The notes: generated from the letters alone by a model not told the origin. A stretch of DNA of 36,626 bases from Bacteroidales bacterium (GCA_016933115.1 JAFGBL010000088.1:1-36626); one strand, 5' to 3'; positions 16,431 to 24,719 are shown, counted from the first letter of the stretch. Translations and numbers: made by a program.

Positions 16431-18548
16431 TTAAAGTTTTACTATTTTCTTGGTTATCATTTCATTTCCTGCCCGCAACTGGCAGAAGTAAATCCCCTGC
16501 GGTAAATCGTCAATGTCACAATTGATTGAATGATTACCTGCCGGCATAACTTCGTTTTGCAATCTTTTGACTTTCTTACCGGTGATGTCGGTCAACTCGA
16601 TGATTGTCTGGTTTTGGTTGTGAAGGGTGTAGGTTATTTTAATTTTTCCGGAAGCAGGATTGGGTTGTAGGCTAAAATGGAAAGGCGACAGATTTTCATT
16701 TAGAGCCGTCATATTATAGGTAACTTCCCATCCGTCGTTGCGGACACTGCTACTAGTCTGGAAAGCCAGCATCATCTTGCCGCTGGGCGAAGTAACCGGT
16801 GGCGGTGGGGTTTCATATTCCCCGCTGATCTCGGCCAGCAACTCCTGCGTATCTGCATCATAAATTTTCAATTTGTCATTGATTTCTTCTGTGTTGAAAT
16901 AGTTGAATCCCAATGTCAGCGGATGGTTGATACCCGGGTTGATCAACCACATGCAGGTTGTTCCGTTATAATAATAGAAATCCCCGCTGCCGTCATCAAA
17001 GGTGGCTGCCGGTTCGGTCACCTGTGTCATGCCAGCGCACCAATCGGGTTGCTCACAGGTATAATTCAGATAAAAACCTTCAGCGGTATTCTGGCCGTCG
17101 GTGATAAATTCGATGAATACTTTATTTCCGGTGGAAGTAATGGGATCGGGTAAACTACTACCGGTCAATCCTGCCAATAGGGGAGCGGTATTATCTTCCC
17201 CGTCGTAAATATTTAAGAGGTCTCCTTCGTAAAGATCAAATCGTTTTAGTGCAATGGTGATGTTGGTTATTGAATCCATTTCAGTTTGCGGGTCAATGAG
17301 CCAGGAAGCCTGTGTGTTATCGGGGTAGTTGTTTAACGGACCACTTGCATCACAAATAGATCCTTCAAAATAATTGAGTGTATCTGCACCTCCACAATAT
17401 ACCGGATAAGAATATTGGAGGGTGTCGGGGCAAATATATTGTACAATGGATTGACCAAAATTATATCCCAGGATATTATCTATGGAATAATAACCATTGC
17501 TTGAGCCTCCCCATCCCAGGTTAAAATGGAAATATTCCTCGTCCTGATAACCGTCGCACACAAAGGCATGACCGGCTCCACTGGAGGGTGAACCGGAATA
17601 ATACAGGGGATATTTGTTATCCAGGTTATTGATCAATATCCCCTTCCACTCGTCATCGGGTACAGTATCCCGTTCAATCCATTGATATGGAAAAAATTTG
17701 GTGAAATAATGAAGCGAATCCCCTGTTGAAGGAGCCGATCCCCCGGGTGCAAAATCCATATGTAATCCTACCGCCGTTTGATAAATATATTCGGCAATGG
17801 CCAGGTTTACAGATCCCGGATCGTCACACATTTCATGAAAACGGTACCAGGTTTCACCAAAATTGGCAGATTGCATTCCATACTCGGGATGGGTAGGAGG
17901 GATATAAGAGGTATACCCCTGGCCGTTAGATGGCCACCGCCAATAATAAGCAACTTGTGCTGCGGCTGTTGCCACACATCCTGCCCAAGTATGGCCGCCA
18001 GAGCCACCGGTTGATGTTTCAGGACAATAATAATTATAAGGCCATCCCTGATCCCACAAGGTGGTAATCAGCGGTTCAACAGCCTTAATGTCTTTAATGA
18101 ATGAGATAATTTTGAAATTGTCCTCCAAATAGTAATCCCAAAGTTCTGCAGTCCGGCTGGCCGGTTCAATTTGTTTCTCCCGGGCATATTTTACCTGGTC
18201 GACATAATTCTGAAACCACCACTGCACATTGGGCGGCCGGTTCTCAAACCCAAAATCATTTTCAAAGGAATAACCCAGCACCGGATTCAAACGGTCGTCG
18301 GCTGACACGATCACAAATCCACCCTGGTTGATATGGAAAACATGGTAAAAGTTTTCTATTCCGTCAGTTTCGGTATAAGCTGACAAAATAAGCAACTGAT
18401 CATACGAAACCTGTCCTTCGAACCGGTTGTATTTCTCAAAATAGAAATTCAGGGCCACTCTTTCGGCCTTTTGAATAGGAACATTTTCAGCGAAAATGGA
18501 AAAAGAAAAAACAAATAAAATAGCGAAAAGTAAAAATTTTGCATTCAT
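16431..18548 (-). CDS. Secreted C10-family (streptopain-like) cysteine peptidase with CUB domains and T9SS sorting domain
   Basis: A 705-aa exported protease. Residues 1-21 are a signal peptide. Residues about 22-150 are an inhibitory propeptide of the Spi type (FHINQGGFVIVSADDRLNPVLG). The C10 catalytic domain spans about 155-375: Cys191 in HTWAGCVATAAAQVAYYW, His327 in SGAGHAFVCDGY and the NLGWGG motif at 343-348. Two CUB-like beta-sandwich regions follow (about 385-505 and 508-620). The last 75 residues (LQPNPASGKIKI ... EMITKKIVKL) are a type A T9SS sorting domain, so the mature enzyme should be released or attached at the cell surface. Relatives include streptopain SpeB and prevotellal interpains. 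The gap upstream (18549-18878) holds a 21-bp repeat that could influence it. Confidence 0.92.
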   Translation of the reverse strand: MNAKFLLFAILFVFSFSIFAENVPIQKAERVALNFYFEKYNRFEGQVSYDQLLILSAYTETDGIENFYHVFHINQGGFVIVSADDRLNPVLGYSFENDFGFENRPPNVQWWFQNYVDQVKYAREKQIEPASRTAELWDYYLEDNFKIISFIKDIKAVEPLITTLWDQGWPYNYYCPETSTGGSGGHTWAGCVATAAAQVAYYWRWPSNGQGYTSYIPPTHPEYGMQSANFGETWYRFHEMCDDPGSVNLAIAEYIYQTAVGLHMDFAPGGSAPSTGDSLHYFTKFFPYQWIERDTVPDDEWKGILINNLDNKYPLYYSGSPSSGAGHAFVCDGYQDEEYFHFNLGWGGSSNGYYSIDNILGYNFGQSIVQYICPDTLQYSYPVYCGGADTLNYFEGSICDASGPLNNYPDNTQASWLIDPQTEMDSITNITIALKRFDLYEGDLLNIYDGEDNTAPLLAGLTGSSLPDPITSTGNKVFIEFITDGQNTAEGFYLNYTCEQPDWCAGMTQVTEPAATFDDGSGDFYYYNGTTCMWLINPGINHPLTLGFNYFNTEEINDKLKIYDADTQELLAEISGEYETPPPPVTSPSGKMMLAFQTSSSVRNDGWEVTYNMTALNENLSPFHFSLQPNPASGKIKITYTLHNQNQTIIELTDITGKKVKRLQNEVMPAGNHSINCDIDDLPQGIYFCQLRAGNEMITKKIVKL

Positions 18549-18633
18549 AACCCCTGTATTTTTTGTTAATAATTATGTTGACGAACTATGTTATAAATTT
18601 ACAATATTCAAATCCCGGAAATGAAACAGATTT

Positions 18634-18696
18634 GTGAACGCCGGGAAAAAATGTGTGAACGCCCGGGTTGAGTTAGTGAACGCGCAGTAGTAGAGA
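18634..18696. repeat. Three direct repeats with 21-bp period, core GTGAACGC
   Basis: GTGAACGC occurs at 18634, 18655 and 18676, exactly 21 bp apart (two DNA helical turns), each preceded by T or A. The bases between the cores differ. The array lies 86-148 bp upstream of the minus-strand C10 peptidase start and about 185 bp upstream of the plus-strand aminotransferase start. It could be a protein-binding array for either gene or a short minisatellite. The rest of the 18549-18878 gap holds nothing else recognisable apart from the hairpin at 18785-18818. Confidence 0.7.
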
Positions 18697-18784
18697 TGAG
18701 TTTTGAACTGGTTTGGATGAGCTTCTGGCTTTTCACAGTTAAAGTTTTGGTAAAGATAAATGCGCAATATTTTAAAAACATGGC

Positions 18785-18818
18785 AGAAAACCACTACAAA
18801 TTTTTTCGGTGGTTTTCT
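18785..18818. repeat. 10-bp inverted repeat upstream of the aminotransferase
   Basis: AGAAAACCAC (18785-18794) pairs with GTGGTTTTCT (18809-18818) around a 14-nt T-rich loop, 61 bp before the start codon at 18879. A 14-bp palindrome AAAGTTATAACTTT follows at 18830-18843. These could be operator or leader structures; no known riboswitch is recognised. Confidence 0.45.
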
Positions 18819-18878
18819 ACTGTAAAATCAAAGTTATAACTTTACCCGCAATAATTTGTTAAATTGTCAAAAAGAATA

Positions 18879-20054
18879 ATGAAATACGATTTCGACGAGA
18901 TCATTCACCGTAAGGGTACTTCATGTGTGAAATGGGATTATGCAGAACGTTTCCTGGAGGCAAGCGATGTATTGCCCATGTGGGTGGCCGATATGGATTT
19001 CAGAACGCCCGATTTTATTGTGGATGCAGTGAGGGAACGGGCTGAGCATGAGGTTTTTGGATATACATTAAGGCCGGACAGCTACTATGAATCGATCATC
19101 AACTGGATCGGGAAAAAGCATCATTGGAATATAGAAAAAGACTGGATCATTTTCAGCCCGGGCATTGTTCCGGCAGTAAATATGGCTGTGATGGCTTATA
19201 CCCAGCCCGGCGACAAGGTGATCGTGCAGCCGCCGGTTTATTTTCCGTTTTTTTCGGCTGTAACCGAAAACGGCAGGCAGTTGGTTTATAACCAGCTTGT
19301 CCTGAACAATGGCCGGTATTATATGGATTTTGATGATCTGGAAAAAAAGATCGACAACCGGACTAAAATGGTCATCATTTCAAATCCGCACAACCCGGGG
19401 GGCAGCGCCTGGACGAAAGAAGAACTGGAAAAACTGGGTAAAATCTGTATTGACCATAATCAGATCCTGGTTTCGGATGAGATCCACAGCGACCTGGTTT
19501 TGAAATCTTTTAAACATACCGTAGCCGCCAATATATCGAATGAGATTGCAAAAGTCTCCGTTACGATGATGGCACCGAGCAAAACCTTCAATCTGGCGGG
19601 GATGGCCACATCTTCAGTGATCATTTCAGATCCCGATTTAAGGAATACCTTCCAGGTGATGCTCGACCGGGTTCATGTGGGTATGGGAAACCTTTTCGGC
19701 ATGGTGGCTTCCGAGGCAGCCTATACCCATGGCGAAAAGTGGTTGCAACAGTTGGTTGAGTACATTCAGGGAAATGTAGATTTTGTTGATGGTTATCTCA
19801 AAAACAACATCCCGAAGGTGCGGATGATCCGCCCTGAGGCCACTTATATGATCTGGCTTGATTTCAGGGAACTGAAAATGAATGACCGGGAATTAAAGGA
19901 TTTCATCATTCTTAAAGCCAGGCTCGGGTTAAATGACGGGCCAACCTTCGGGCCGGGTGGAGATGGATTTCAACGTATGAATGTAGCCTGTCCGCAGGCA
20001 TTGGTAAAAGAAGCGATGCATCGATTGGAAAAAGCCATAAAAAGTTTATCATGA
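18879..20054 (+). CDS. MalY/PatB-type PLP-dependent C-S lyase (cystathionine beta-lyase-like)
   Basis: A fold-type I pyridoxal-phosphate enzyme of 391 aa in the MalY/PatB subgroup, which cleaves C-S bonds of cystathionine and cysteine conjugates. The N-terminus KYDFDEIIHRKGTSCVKWD and MWVADMDF are typical. Other signatures are ISNPHNPGG, the PLP-phenol contact SDEIHSDLV and the Schiff-base Lys235 in MAPSKTFNLAGMATS. I chose the ATG at 18879. The longer frame would start at a TTG (18864) and add five residues absent from the usual family N-terminus. The next gene overlaps its stop codon by 4 bp. Substrate preference between cystathionine and other thioethers is not decided by sequence. Confidence 0.9.
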   Translation: MKYDFDEIIHRKGTSCVKWDYAERFLEASDVLPMWVADMDFRTPDFIVDAVRERAEHEVFGYTLRPDSYYESIINWIGKKHHWNIEKDWIIFSPGIVPAVNMAVMAYTQPGDKVIVQPPVYFPFFSAVTENGRQLVYNQLVLNNGRYYMDFDDLEKKIDNRTKMVIISNPHNPGGSAWTKEELEKLGKICIDHNQILVSDEIHSDLVLKSFKHTVAANISNEIAKVSVTMMAPSKTFNLAGMATSSVIISDPDLRNTFQVMLDRVHVGMGNLFGMVASEAAYTHGEKWLQQLVEYIQGNVDFVDGYLKNNIPKVRMIRPEATYMIWLDFRELKMNDRELKDFIILKARLGLNDGPTFGPGGDGFQRMNVACPQALVKEAMHRLEKAIKSLS

Positions 20055-20455
20055 ACCAAAAGGATGAGGAATTGGTTGTGATGGAATATTTCAGGAAAAA
20101 TTATCCTGAATTTCCTGCCGGAAGGCTTATTCCTTCCGAATCGCCTGACTTCATACTGAAAATCAATTCAAAAAAATCCATTGGTATTGAACTGACCAGG
20201 TTGGATAATATGGCTAAAACCTTACCGGAGAAAATTCAGTCCACCCTTAATAATAAAAACGATAAACTGAGAATTTACCAAAACGGAAAATTCCAATCGA
20301 TCTGGCTGATTATTTACGCTGATTTTCTGGAAGAATCGAAAAATTTCAACATCCAAAATAAAATGGACAACTGGAGATTAAGTTCTCAATTTGATCGGGT
20401 CTATCTATTTGAACTGTTCTATAAAAATATATTAGAATTGCTTATTTATTCCTGA
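20051..20455 (+). CDS. Small hypothetical protein with PD-(D/E)XK-nuclease-like segment
   Basis: A 134-aa protein whose ATG overlaps the aminotransferase stop codon (ATGA), so translation is probably coupled. The middle holds SPDFILKINSKKSIGIELTRL-type sequence, with Asp33 and Glu47 spaced over beta-strands as in PD-(D/E)XK nuclease folds. The position usually filled by Lys (E-x-K) is Thr49. The first residues predict helices and the C-terminus (YLFELFYKNILELLIYS) is hydrophobic. I do not recognise a named family. It may be an inactive or variant nuclease-fold protein. Its coding status is supported by the tight overlap and the composition. Confidence 0.6.
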   Translation: MNQKDEELVVMEYFRKNYPEFPAGRLIPSESPDFILKINSKKSIGIELTRLDNMAKTLPEKIQSTLNNKNDKLRIYQNGKFQSIWLIIYADFLEESKNFNIQNKMDNWRLSSQFDRVYLFELFYKNILELLIYS

Positions 20456-20491
20456 TTATGCTCTTTTAGATTTGCCAAACAGGAGGTGTGC

Positions 20492-20584
20492 AGGCTAATC
20501 CGTAAGCAGATGAAAGGGGGATTTCAAAAATCCCCGGTTATTTTCGTCCGGATTATCCATCGCCATTTCCGGCACAAAATCAGG
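20492..20584 (+). repeat. Imperfect direct repeat of about 90 bp, copy A
   Basis: This segment resembles 20780-20869. Both contain GGCTAAT, GAAAGGGG, GGTTATTT, GGATTATCCA and CATTTCCGGCACA in the same order and spacing, about three quarters identical by eye. It lies in the 428-bp gap between the small gene at 20051 and the dipeptidase gene. Between the copies is a 7-bp stem CCACCCC / GGGGTGG (20635-20652). No convincing coding sequence is seen in the gap. Confidence 0.6.
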
Positions 20585-20779
20585 AAAAGCAGAGTACAGA
20601 TGATTCAACCCTTAAGCGATTTTCAGAAAATATTCCACCCCTGCCGGGGTGGTGTTAATGTTTATTGTTTGTTTCTACCAATATTTGAGCCCGGAGGGGT
20701 CAATCTTTCACCAATTCCGAATCATGTCTTCACCCTCCTATACTCAATGCTCTTTCGGATTTCAAGTATGGCTAAAAGG

Positions 20780-20869
20780 AGGCTAATCTAGAAGTAAGTG
20801 AAAGGGGATTGAAATCCATGGTTATTTCCGTCTGGATTATCCACGATCATTTCCGGCACATAAATCCGG
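20780..20869 (+). repeat. Imperfect direct repeat of about 90 bp, copy B
   Basis: Second copy of the element at 20492-20584. It ends 14 bp before the dipeptidase stop codon, so the element directly borders the 3' end of that minus-strand gene. It may be a decayed non-autonomous element or a structured 3' region. Confidence 0.6.
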
Positions 20870-20883
20870 ACGAACGGAGTCTT

Positions 20884-22254
20884 TTACTTCGCCATTTCCG
20901 AAAAAAACTTATAGAAATACGGTATGGTTTCAATCCCATTGAAAAACTGCTCCAGCGGATAGTTTTCGTTAGGTGAGTGAATGGCATCCGATTCCAGCCC
21001 GAATCCCATCAACACCGATTTGGTCTCCAGTATTTCTTCAAAGGAGGAGATAATTGGAATGCTTCCACCCGATCTTACAGGTACCGGGGTCTTGCCATAC
21101 ACCTGTTTATATGCTTTCTCTGCTGCCTTGTATGCCGGCAGATCAATGGGGCAAACATAACCCTGTCCGCCATGCAGAGGGGTAACTTCCACTTTTACTG
21201 ATTTTGGAGCGATGGATTCAAAATGTTTTTTGAAAATACGGGAAATTTTTTCATGATCCTGGTTGGGAACCAACCGGGTTGAAATTTTAGCAAATGCTTT
21301 TGAGGGAAGCACTGTTTTGGCACCTTCGCCGGTATATCCACCCCAGATACCGCAAACATCGAAAGATGGCCTGATACCGGTCCGTTCCGTAGTGGTATAT
21401 CCTTCTTCGCCTGACAATTCCTCTACATCAATGGCTCTTTTGTATTCATCTTCATTAAAAGGAGCTTTGGCCAGCTTTTCCCGCTCTTCCCGGCTTACTT
21501 CCAGTACATCATCGTAAAACCCCGGAATGGTTATCATGCCTTTATCATTCACCATTTCACTGATCATGCTGCTGAGGATATTGATCGGGTTGCCAACGGC
21601 ACCGCCAAAAAGTCCGGAGTGCAGGTCTCTGTTTGGGCCGGTTACTTCCACCTGCCAGTAAGCCAATCCTCTTAATCCTGTTGTAATTGATGGAATGTTT
21701 GGAGCGATCATACTGGTATCGGAAACCAGGATAATATCGGCTTCCAACATTTCTTTATGGTTGGCACACCATTGTCCCAGGCTGGGCGAACCTATTTCCT
21801 CTTCGCCTTCAATCATGAATTTTACATTGCATGGCAATTGTCCTGTCTTTACCATGAACTCAAAAGCCTTGGCGTGCATAAAACTCTGTCCTTTATCATC
21901 GTCAGCGCCACGGGCATAAATTTTACCATCCCTGATCACAGGTTCAAAGGGAGGTGATTTCCATAAATCTATCGGGTCAACCGGCATCACATCATAGTGG
22001 GCATAAACCAGTACAGTGGGTAAATTGGGATCAATAATTTTTTCGCCATAAACCACTGGATTTCCTGCAGTCTGCATTACTTTAGCTTTATCTGCGCCGG
22101 CATCAAGAATGGTTTTTTCCCAATATTCTGCCGCTTTGAGCATGTCTTCTTGATGATCTTTTATAGAACTGATGGAGGGAATCCTGATTAACCCGAACAA
22201 TTCTTCCAAAAACCGATCCTTGTTGGCTGCGATGTATTCTTTAATTTTTTCCAT
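20884..22254 (-). CDS. M20-family metallodipeptidase
   Basis: A cytosolic di-zinc peptidase of 456 aa, family M20A/F (CNDP-like dipeptidase). Metal ligands and catalytic residues are in place: His86 and Asp88 in VYAHYDVMPVDP, bridging Asp119 in ARGADDDKGQ, Glu152/Glu153 in EGEEEIGSPSLG, Asp in LVSDTSM and a late His in DAIHSPNENYPLEQF. The dimerisation domain spans about residues 205-370 with TGPNRDLHSGLFGGAVGNP. No signal peptide is present. It hydrolyses dipeptides with broad specificity. It is a single transcription unit flanked by repeat-containing gaps. Confidence 0.93.
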   Translation of the reverse strand: MEKIKEYIAANKDRFLEELFGLIRIPSISSIKDHQEDMLKAAEYWEKTILDAGADKAKVMQTAGNPVVYGEKIIDPNLPTVLVYAHYDVMPVDPIDLWKSPPFEPVIRDGKIYARGADDDKGQSFMHAKAFEFMVKTGQLPCNVKFMIEGEEEIGSPSLGQWCANHKEMLEADIILVSDTSMIAPNIPSITTGLRGLAYWQVEVTGPNRDLHSGLFGGAVGNPINILSSMISEMVNDKGMITIPGFYDDVLEVSREEREKLAKAPFNEDEYKRAIDVEELSGEEGYTTTERTGIRPSFDVCGIWGGYTGEGAKTVLPSKAFAKISTRLVPNQDHEKISRIFKKHFESIAPKSVKVEVTPLHGGQGYVCPIDLPAYKAAEKAYKQVYGKTPVPVRSGGSIPIISSFEEILETKSVLMGFGLESDAIHSPNENYPLEQFFNGIETIPYFYKFFSEMAK

Positions 22255-22423
22255 TTGTAAAATTTTATTTATTGTATATGTGAATCATGAACTAAGAGCG
22301 GTCAAAAATAATAATTCTGGTGAAAGTAGGTAGGGAAATAAATGTACTTTTGACGGGAAATGTGATTGATGAATAATTTTTGAGAGGAATAGGATGATGT
22401 GGATGATATAGAATGGGGATTGT

Positions 22424-22468
22424 GGGTGAATAGGGTAAATAGGGTAAATAGGGTAAATAGGGTGAATA
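22424..22468. repeat. Five tandem 9-bp repeats, unit GGGTAAATA
   Basis: Units at 22424, 22433, 22442, 22451 and 22460. The three inner ones are identical, and the outer two read GGGTGAATA. They lie in the 330-bp gap 22255-22584, 116 bp upstream of the four-helix-bundle gene. Matching units in the opposite orientation occur just after that gene (23041-23067). Nothing else is recognisable in the gap. Confidence 0.9.
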
Positions 22469-22584
22469 GGATTTAAAGAGGTCAGTTGTTGAAATAATTA
22501 GGAAGATAAAGATTTGATAAATGTAAGTTGTTTTGATCACACGATTTAAAAAGTAGCAATTGACGACCTTAAATAATCAAATAA

Positions 22585-23019
22585 ATGGAAGAAGAAATTT
22601 TTTCAATTGAAGAACCTATTGGGAATTACAATCAATTCAAGGTTTTTACTTCTTTGCAGTGTTGGAAGGATGCAAGAGAAGTTAAATTGTTTTTTTACAG
22701 AAAGGTTTTACCCTGTTTGCCACCTGAAGAAAAATTCAATCTCGATATTCAAATCCGCAAGGCTTCATGTAGCATAACTTCCAATATTTCGGAAGGACAT
22801 GGCAGGTTTCATTACCAGGAAGCAATACAATTTTGCCGGATTTCAAGGGGGTCATTGTCCGAACTCAAGGATCACCTGATCAGTTGCTATGATTTTGAAT
22901 ATATCAATGAAGCCACTTATCAAGATGGATTGGAAAAGATTGAAAAAGCAAAAATCAGTCTGAATGGATTTATTGCATATAACGAACGAAAGAAAAAAGA
23001 ATTAAAAGTTTACAAATAG
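22585..23019 (+). CDS. Four-helix-bundle protein (23S rRNA intervening-sequence protein family)
   Basis: A 144-aa protein with the core of the S23 / IVP family: SLQCWKDAREVKLFFY at the start of helix 1 and the hallmark ASCSITSNISEGHGR (compare R-x-S-x-SIPSNIAEG-x-GR) before helix 3. These proteins form pentameric four-helix bundles. They were first found inside 23S rRNA intervening sequences and are common as free-standing genes in Bacteroidota, with unknown function. A 20-residue N-terminal extension (EEEIFSIEEPIGN) precedes the core. The gene is bracketed by 9-bp repeats in opposite orientations, which hints that gene and repeats move or are kept as a unit. Confidence 0.88.
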   Translation: MEEEIFSIEEPIGNYNQFKVFTSLQCWKDAREVKLFFYRKVLPCLPPEEKFNLDIQIRKASCSITSNISEGHGRFHYQEAIQFCRISRGSLSELKDHLISCYDFEYINEATYQDGLEKIEKAKISLNGFIAYNERKKKELKVYK

Positions 23020-23040
23020 CGGGCATTCTCAAATTCCTTT

Positions 23041-23067
23041 ATTTACCCTATTTATCTTATTTACCCT
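23041..23067. repeat. Three tandem 9-bp repeats, inverted relative to 22424-22468
   Basis: ATTTACCCT, ATTTATCTT and ATTTACCCT at 23041-23067. The outer units are the reverse complement of the upstream AGGGTAAAT phase. They begin 21 bp after the stop codon of the four-helix-bundle gene, so gene plus arrays form an inverted-repeat-flanked unit. Confidence 0.8.
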
Positions 23068-23149
23068 TTTTATTTTATAAAGTTTATAATTTGAAATATC
23101 AATAAAAGAGAGTAAAAGAACAAAACAGATTAACAAATTCATATTACCC

Positions 23150-24163
23150 ATGTCAAAAATCAGAATTGCCATCAACGGTTTTGGAAGGATTGGAAGAATG
23201 TTCCTGCGGGTGGCAAATAAAAAGGAAAATTTTGAAATAGTAGCCATTAATGATGTTATGGATCCCAGCACCATGGCTCACCTGTTGAAATACGATTCGG
23301 TTCATAAAAAATTTGACGGACAAGTTGAATTCAACAATAATCATATTGAAATAAACGGCCATAAAATAAAGGTTTATACCGAAGATGATCCGGCAAAATT
23401 ACCATGGAGGGCTTTGGAAATAGATGTGGTGATTGAATCGACAGGGAAATTCACTTCGAAGGAAGATGCACTGCGGCATGTGAAAATGGCAGGTGCCAAC
23501 AAAGTTATCATTTCAGCACCGGCCAAAGGGGAAAGCGATGGAGTTCAGTTTATTGTCCTGGGTGTGAACGACCATTTGATCAACAAACAGGACAAGGTCA
23601 TCTCCAACTCATCCTGTACTACCAATAATGTGGCACCCATGATCATGATCCTTGACCGGTTTTGGGGAATTGAGAAAGCTTTTATCACCACAGTTCACTC
23701 TTATACTCGTGATCAGAATATCCTGGATGGGCCTCACCAGGACCTGAGAAGGGGAAGGGCTGCTGCTTACTCTATCGTCCCGACAACTACCGGGGCAGCC
23801 AAGGCGGTTACCAAAATTTTTCCCCACCTGGCCAAAAACCTTGGGGGTGCGGGTATTCGTGTCCCCGTTCCCGATGGTTCTCTAACGGATGTTACCTGCA
23901 CCTTAAGCAGGCCCACAAGTATTGAAGAGATCAACGCAAAATTTAAAGAAGCATCCGAAACCTACCTGAAAGGGATTCTGGAATATACAGAAGACCCCAT
24001 AGTTTCAATGGACGTTATCGGAAATCCCCACTCGGCATTGTTCGATTCCAAATTAACCGCTGTTTTGGGTGACAGGAATAAACTTGTAAAGGTAGTGGCC
24101 TGGTACGACAATGAGATTGGTTATTCGCACCGGCTTGTGGAATTGATAGAAAAATTTGTATAA
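23150..24163 (+). CDS. gap: Glyceraldehyde-3-phosphate dehydrogenase, type I
   Basis: Central glycolysis: oxidation and phosphorylation of glyceraldehyde-3-phosphate to 1,3-bisphosphoglycerate with NAD. It is 337 aa, full length. The N-terminal NAD-binding motif is INGFGRIGRMFLR, with Asp35 in AINDVMD pointing to NAD use. Catalytic Cys156 lies in SNSSCTTN and His182 in TTVHSYTRDQ, and the C-terminal block is WYDNEIGYSHRLVELI. The residue after SCTTN is Asn instead of the common Cys/Ala, a family variant. It is preceded by the 9-bp repeats and followed by palindromic sequence. Confidence 0.97.
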   Translation: MSKIRIAINGFGRIGRMFLRVANKKENFEIVAINDVMDPSTMAHLLKYDSVHKKFDGQVEFNNNHIEINGHKIKVYTEDDPAKLPWRALEIDVVIESTGKFTSKEDALRHVKMAGANKVIISAPAKGESDGVQFIVLGVNDHLINKQDKVISNSSCTTNNVAPMIMILDRFWGIEKAFITTVHSYTRDQNILDGPHQDLRRGRAAAYSIVPTTTGAAKAVTKIFPHLAKNLGGAGIRVPVPDGSLTDVTCTLSRPTSIEEINAKFKEASETYLKGILEYTEDPIVSMDVIGNPHSALFDSKLTAVLGDRNKLVKVVAWYDNEIGYSHRLVELIEKFV

Positions 24164-24185
24164 AAAGGATTACCTAAACCTGATT

Positions 24186-24229
24186 AATTCATAAAATTTA
24201 TGAATTTTCGGGCCAAACAGTTGACCCGA
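24186..24229. repeat. Two adjacent palindromes after the GAPDH gene
   Basis: AATTCATAAA (24186-24195) and TTTATGAATT (24197-24206) form a 10-bp inverted repeat around one A. TCGGG (24208-24212) pairs with CCCGA (24225-24229). They may help end the GAPDH transcript or act as a control site for the Hpt gene, but there is no clear T-run. Confidence 0.4.
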
Positions 24230-24303
24230 TAAATTGTTAAAGAAATGTGAAAAAAAATACATTTAAAGGTAAAGGTCGTAAGTTTGTACAAAAAGAAATT
24301 TAA

Positions 24304-24669
24304 ATGGTTCCCAATAATTCCAGGATAGATTTGTCCTTTCTGCAAAATTTTACCAGCCAGGATGAAGAGAAAGTCAGATATTACATACAGATTTATATAA
24401 AAACCGCAACCCAAATGTTTGGTGAACTTGAAAAATCAATGGATACAATATCCAACGAAGACCTCTATGCCAGGATTCACTCCCTTAAACCTCAGACCCG
24501 ATATGTTGGTATCATAGGATTAACCGAACTATTGGTGGAAATTGAAATGGCCATTAAAAATAAAAGCAATCGTGAGGTAATTCGTCAAAAACTCGAAGCT
24601 GCTATAAATCTTAATAAACTGGGTATGCAAGAACTGGAATCCCATTACCTGGCCGAAAAGAATTTCTAA
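24304..24669 (+). CDS. Single-domain histidine phosphotransfer (Hpt) protein
   Basis: A 121-aa helical protein with the Hpt motif ARIHSLKPQTRYVG; His59 is the probable phospho-acceptor. It would carry phosphoryl groups from the receiver domain of a hybrid histidine kinase to a response regulator. The two neighbours, a single-domain regulator 50 bp away and a hybrid kinase that lacks its own Hpt domain, supply the other parts. It is convergent to both, so it is separately transcribed. The domain assignment is good; partnership is inferred from adjacency. Confidence 0.82.
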   Translation: MVPNNSRIDLSFLQNFTSQDEEKVRYYIQIYIKTATQMFGELEKSMDTISNEDLYARIHSLKPQTRYVGIIGLTELLVEIEMAIKNKSNREVIRQKLEAAINLNKLGMQELESHYLAEKNF

Positions 24670-24719
24670 TGTGGCCCTTGAATTTTCCGGTTGAATAATT
24701 GCTAAATCAAAAAATGTTT

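Noticed and set aside
18864..18878. TTG start for the MalY/PatB-type enzyme
   Set aside because: The ATG at 18879 gives the family's usual N-terminus; the TTG adds five residues with no support.
20486..20791. 101-codon plus-strand frame in the gap before the dipeptidase
   Set aside because: It runs across the direct repeats and the GC-rich hairpin, has no recognisable domain and no sound start context.
22292..22540. 82-codon minus-strand frame with repeated YLP units
   Set aside because: The repeated peptide is simply the 9-bp array read in frame.
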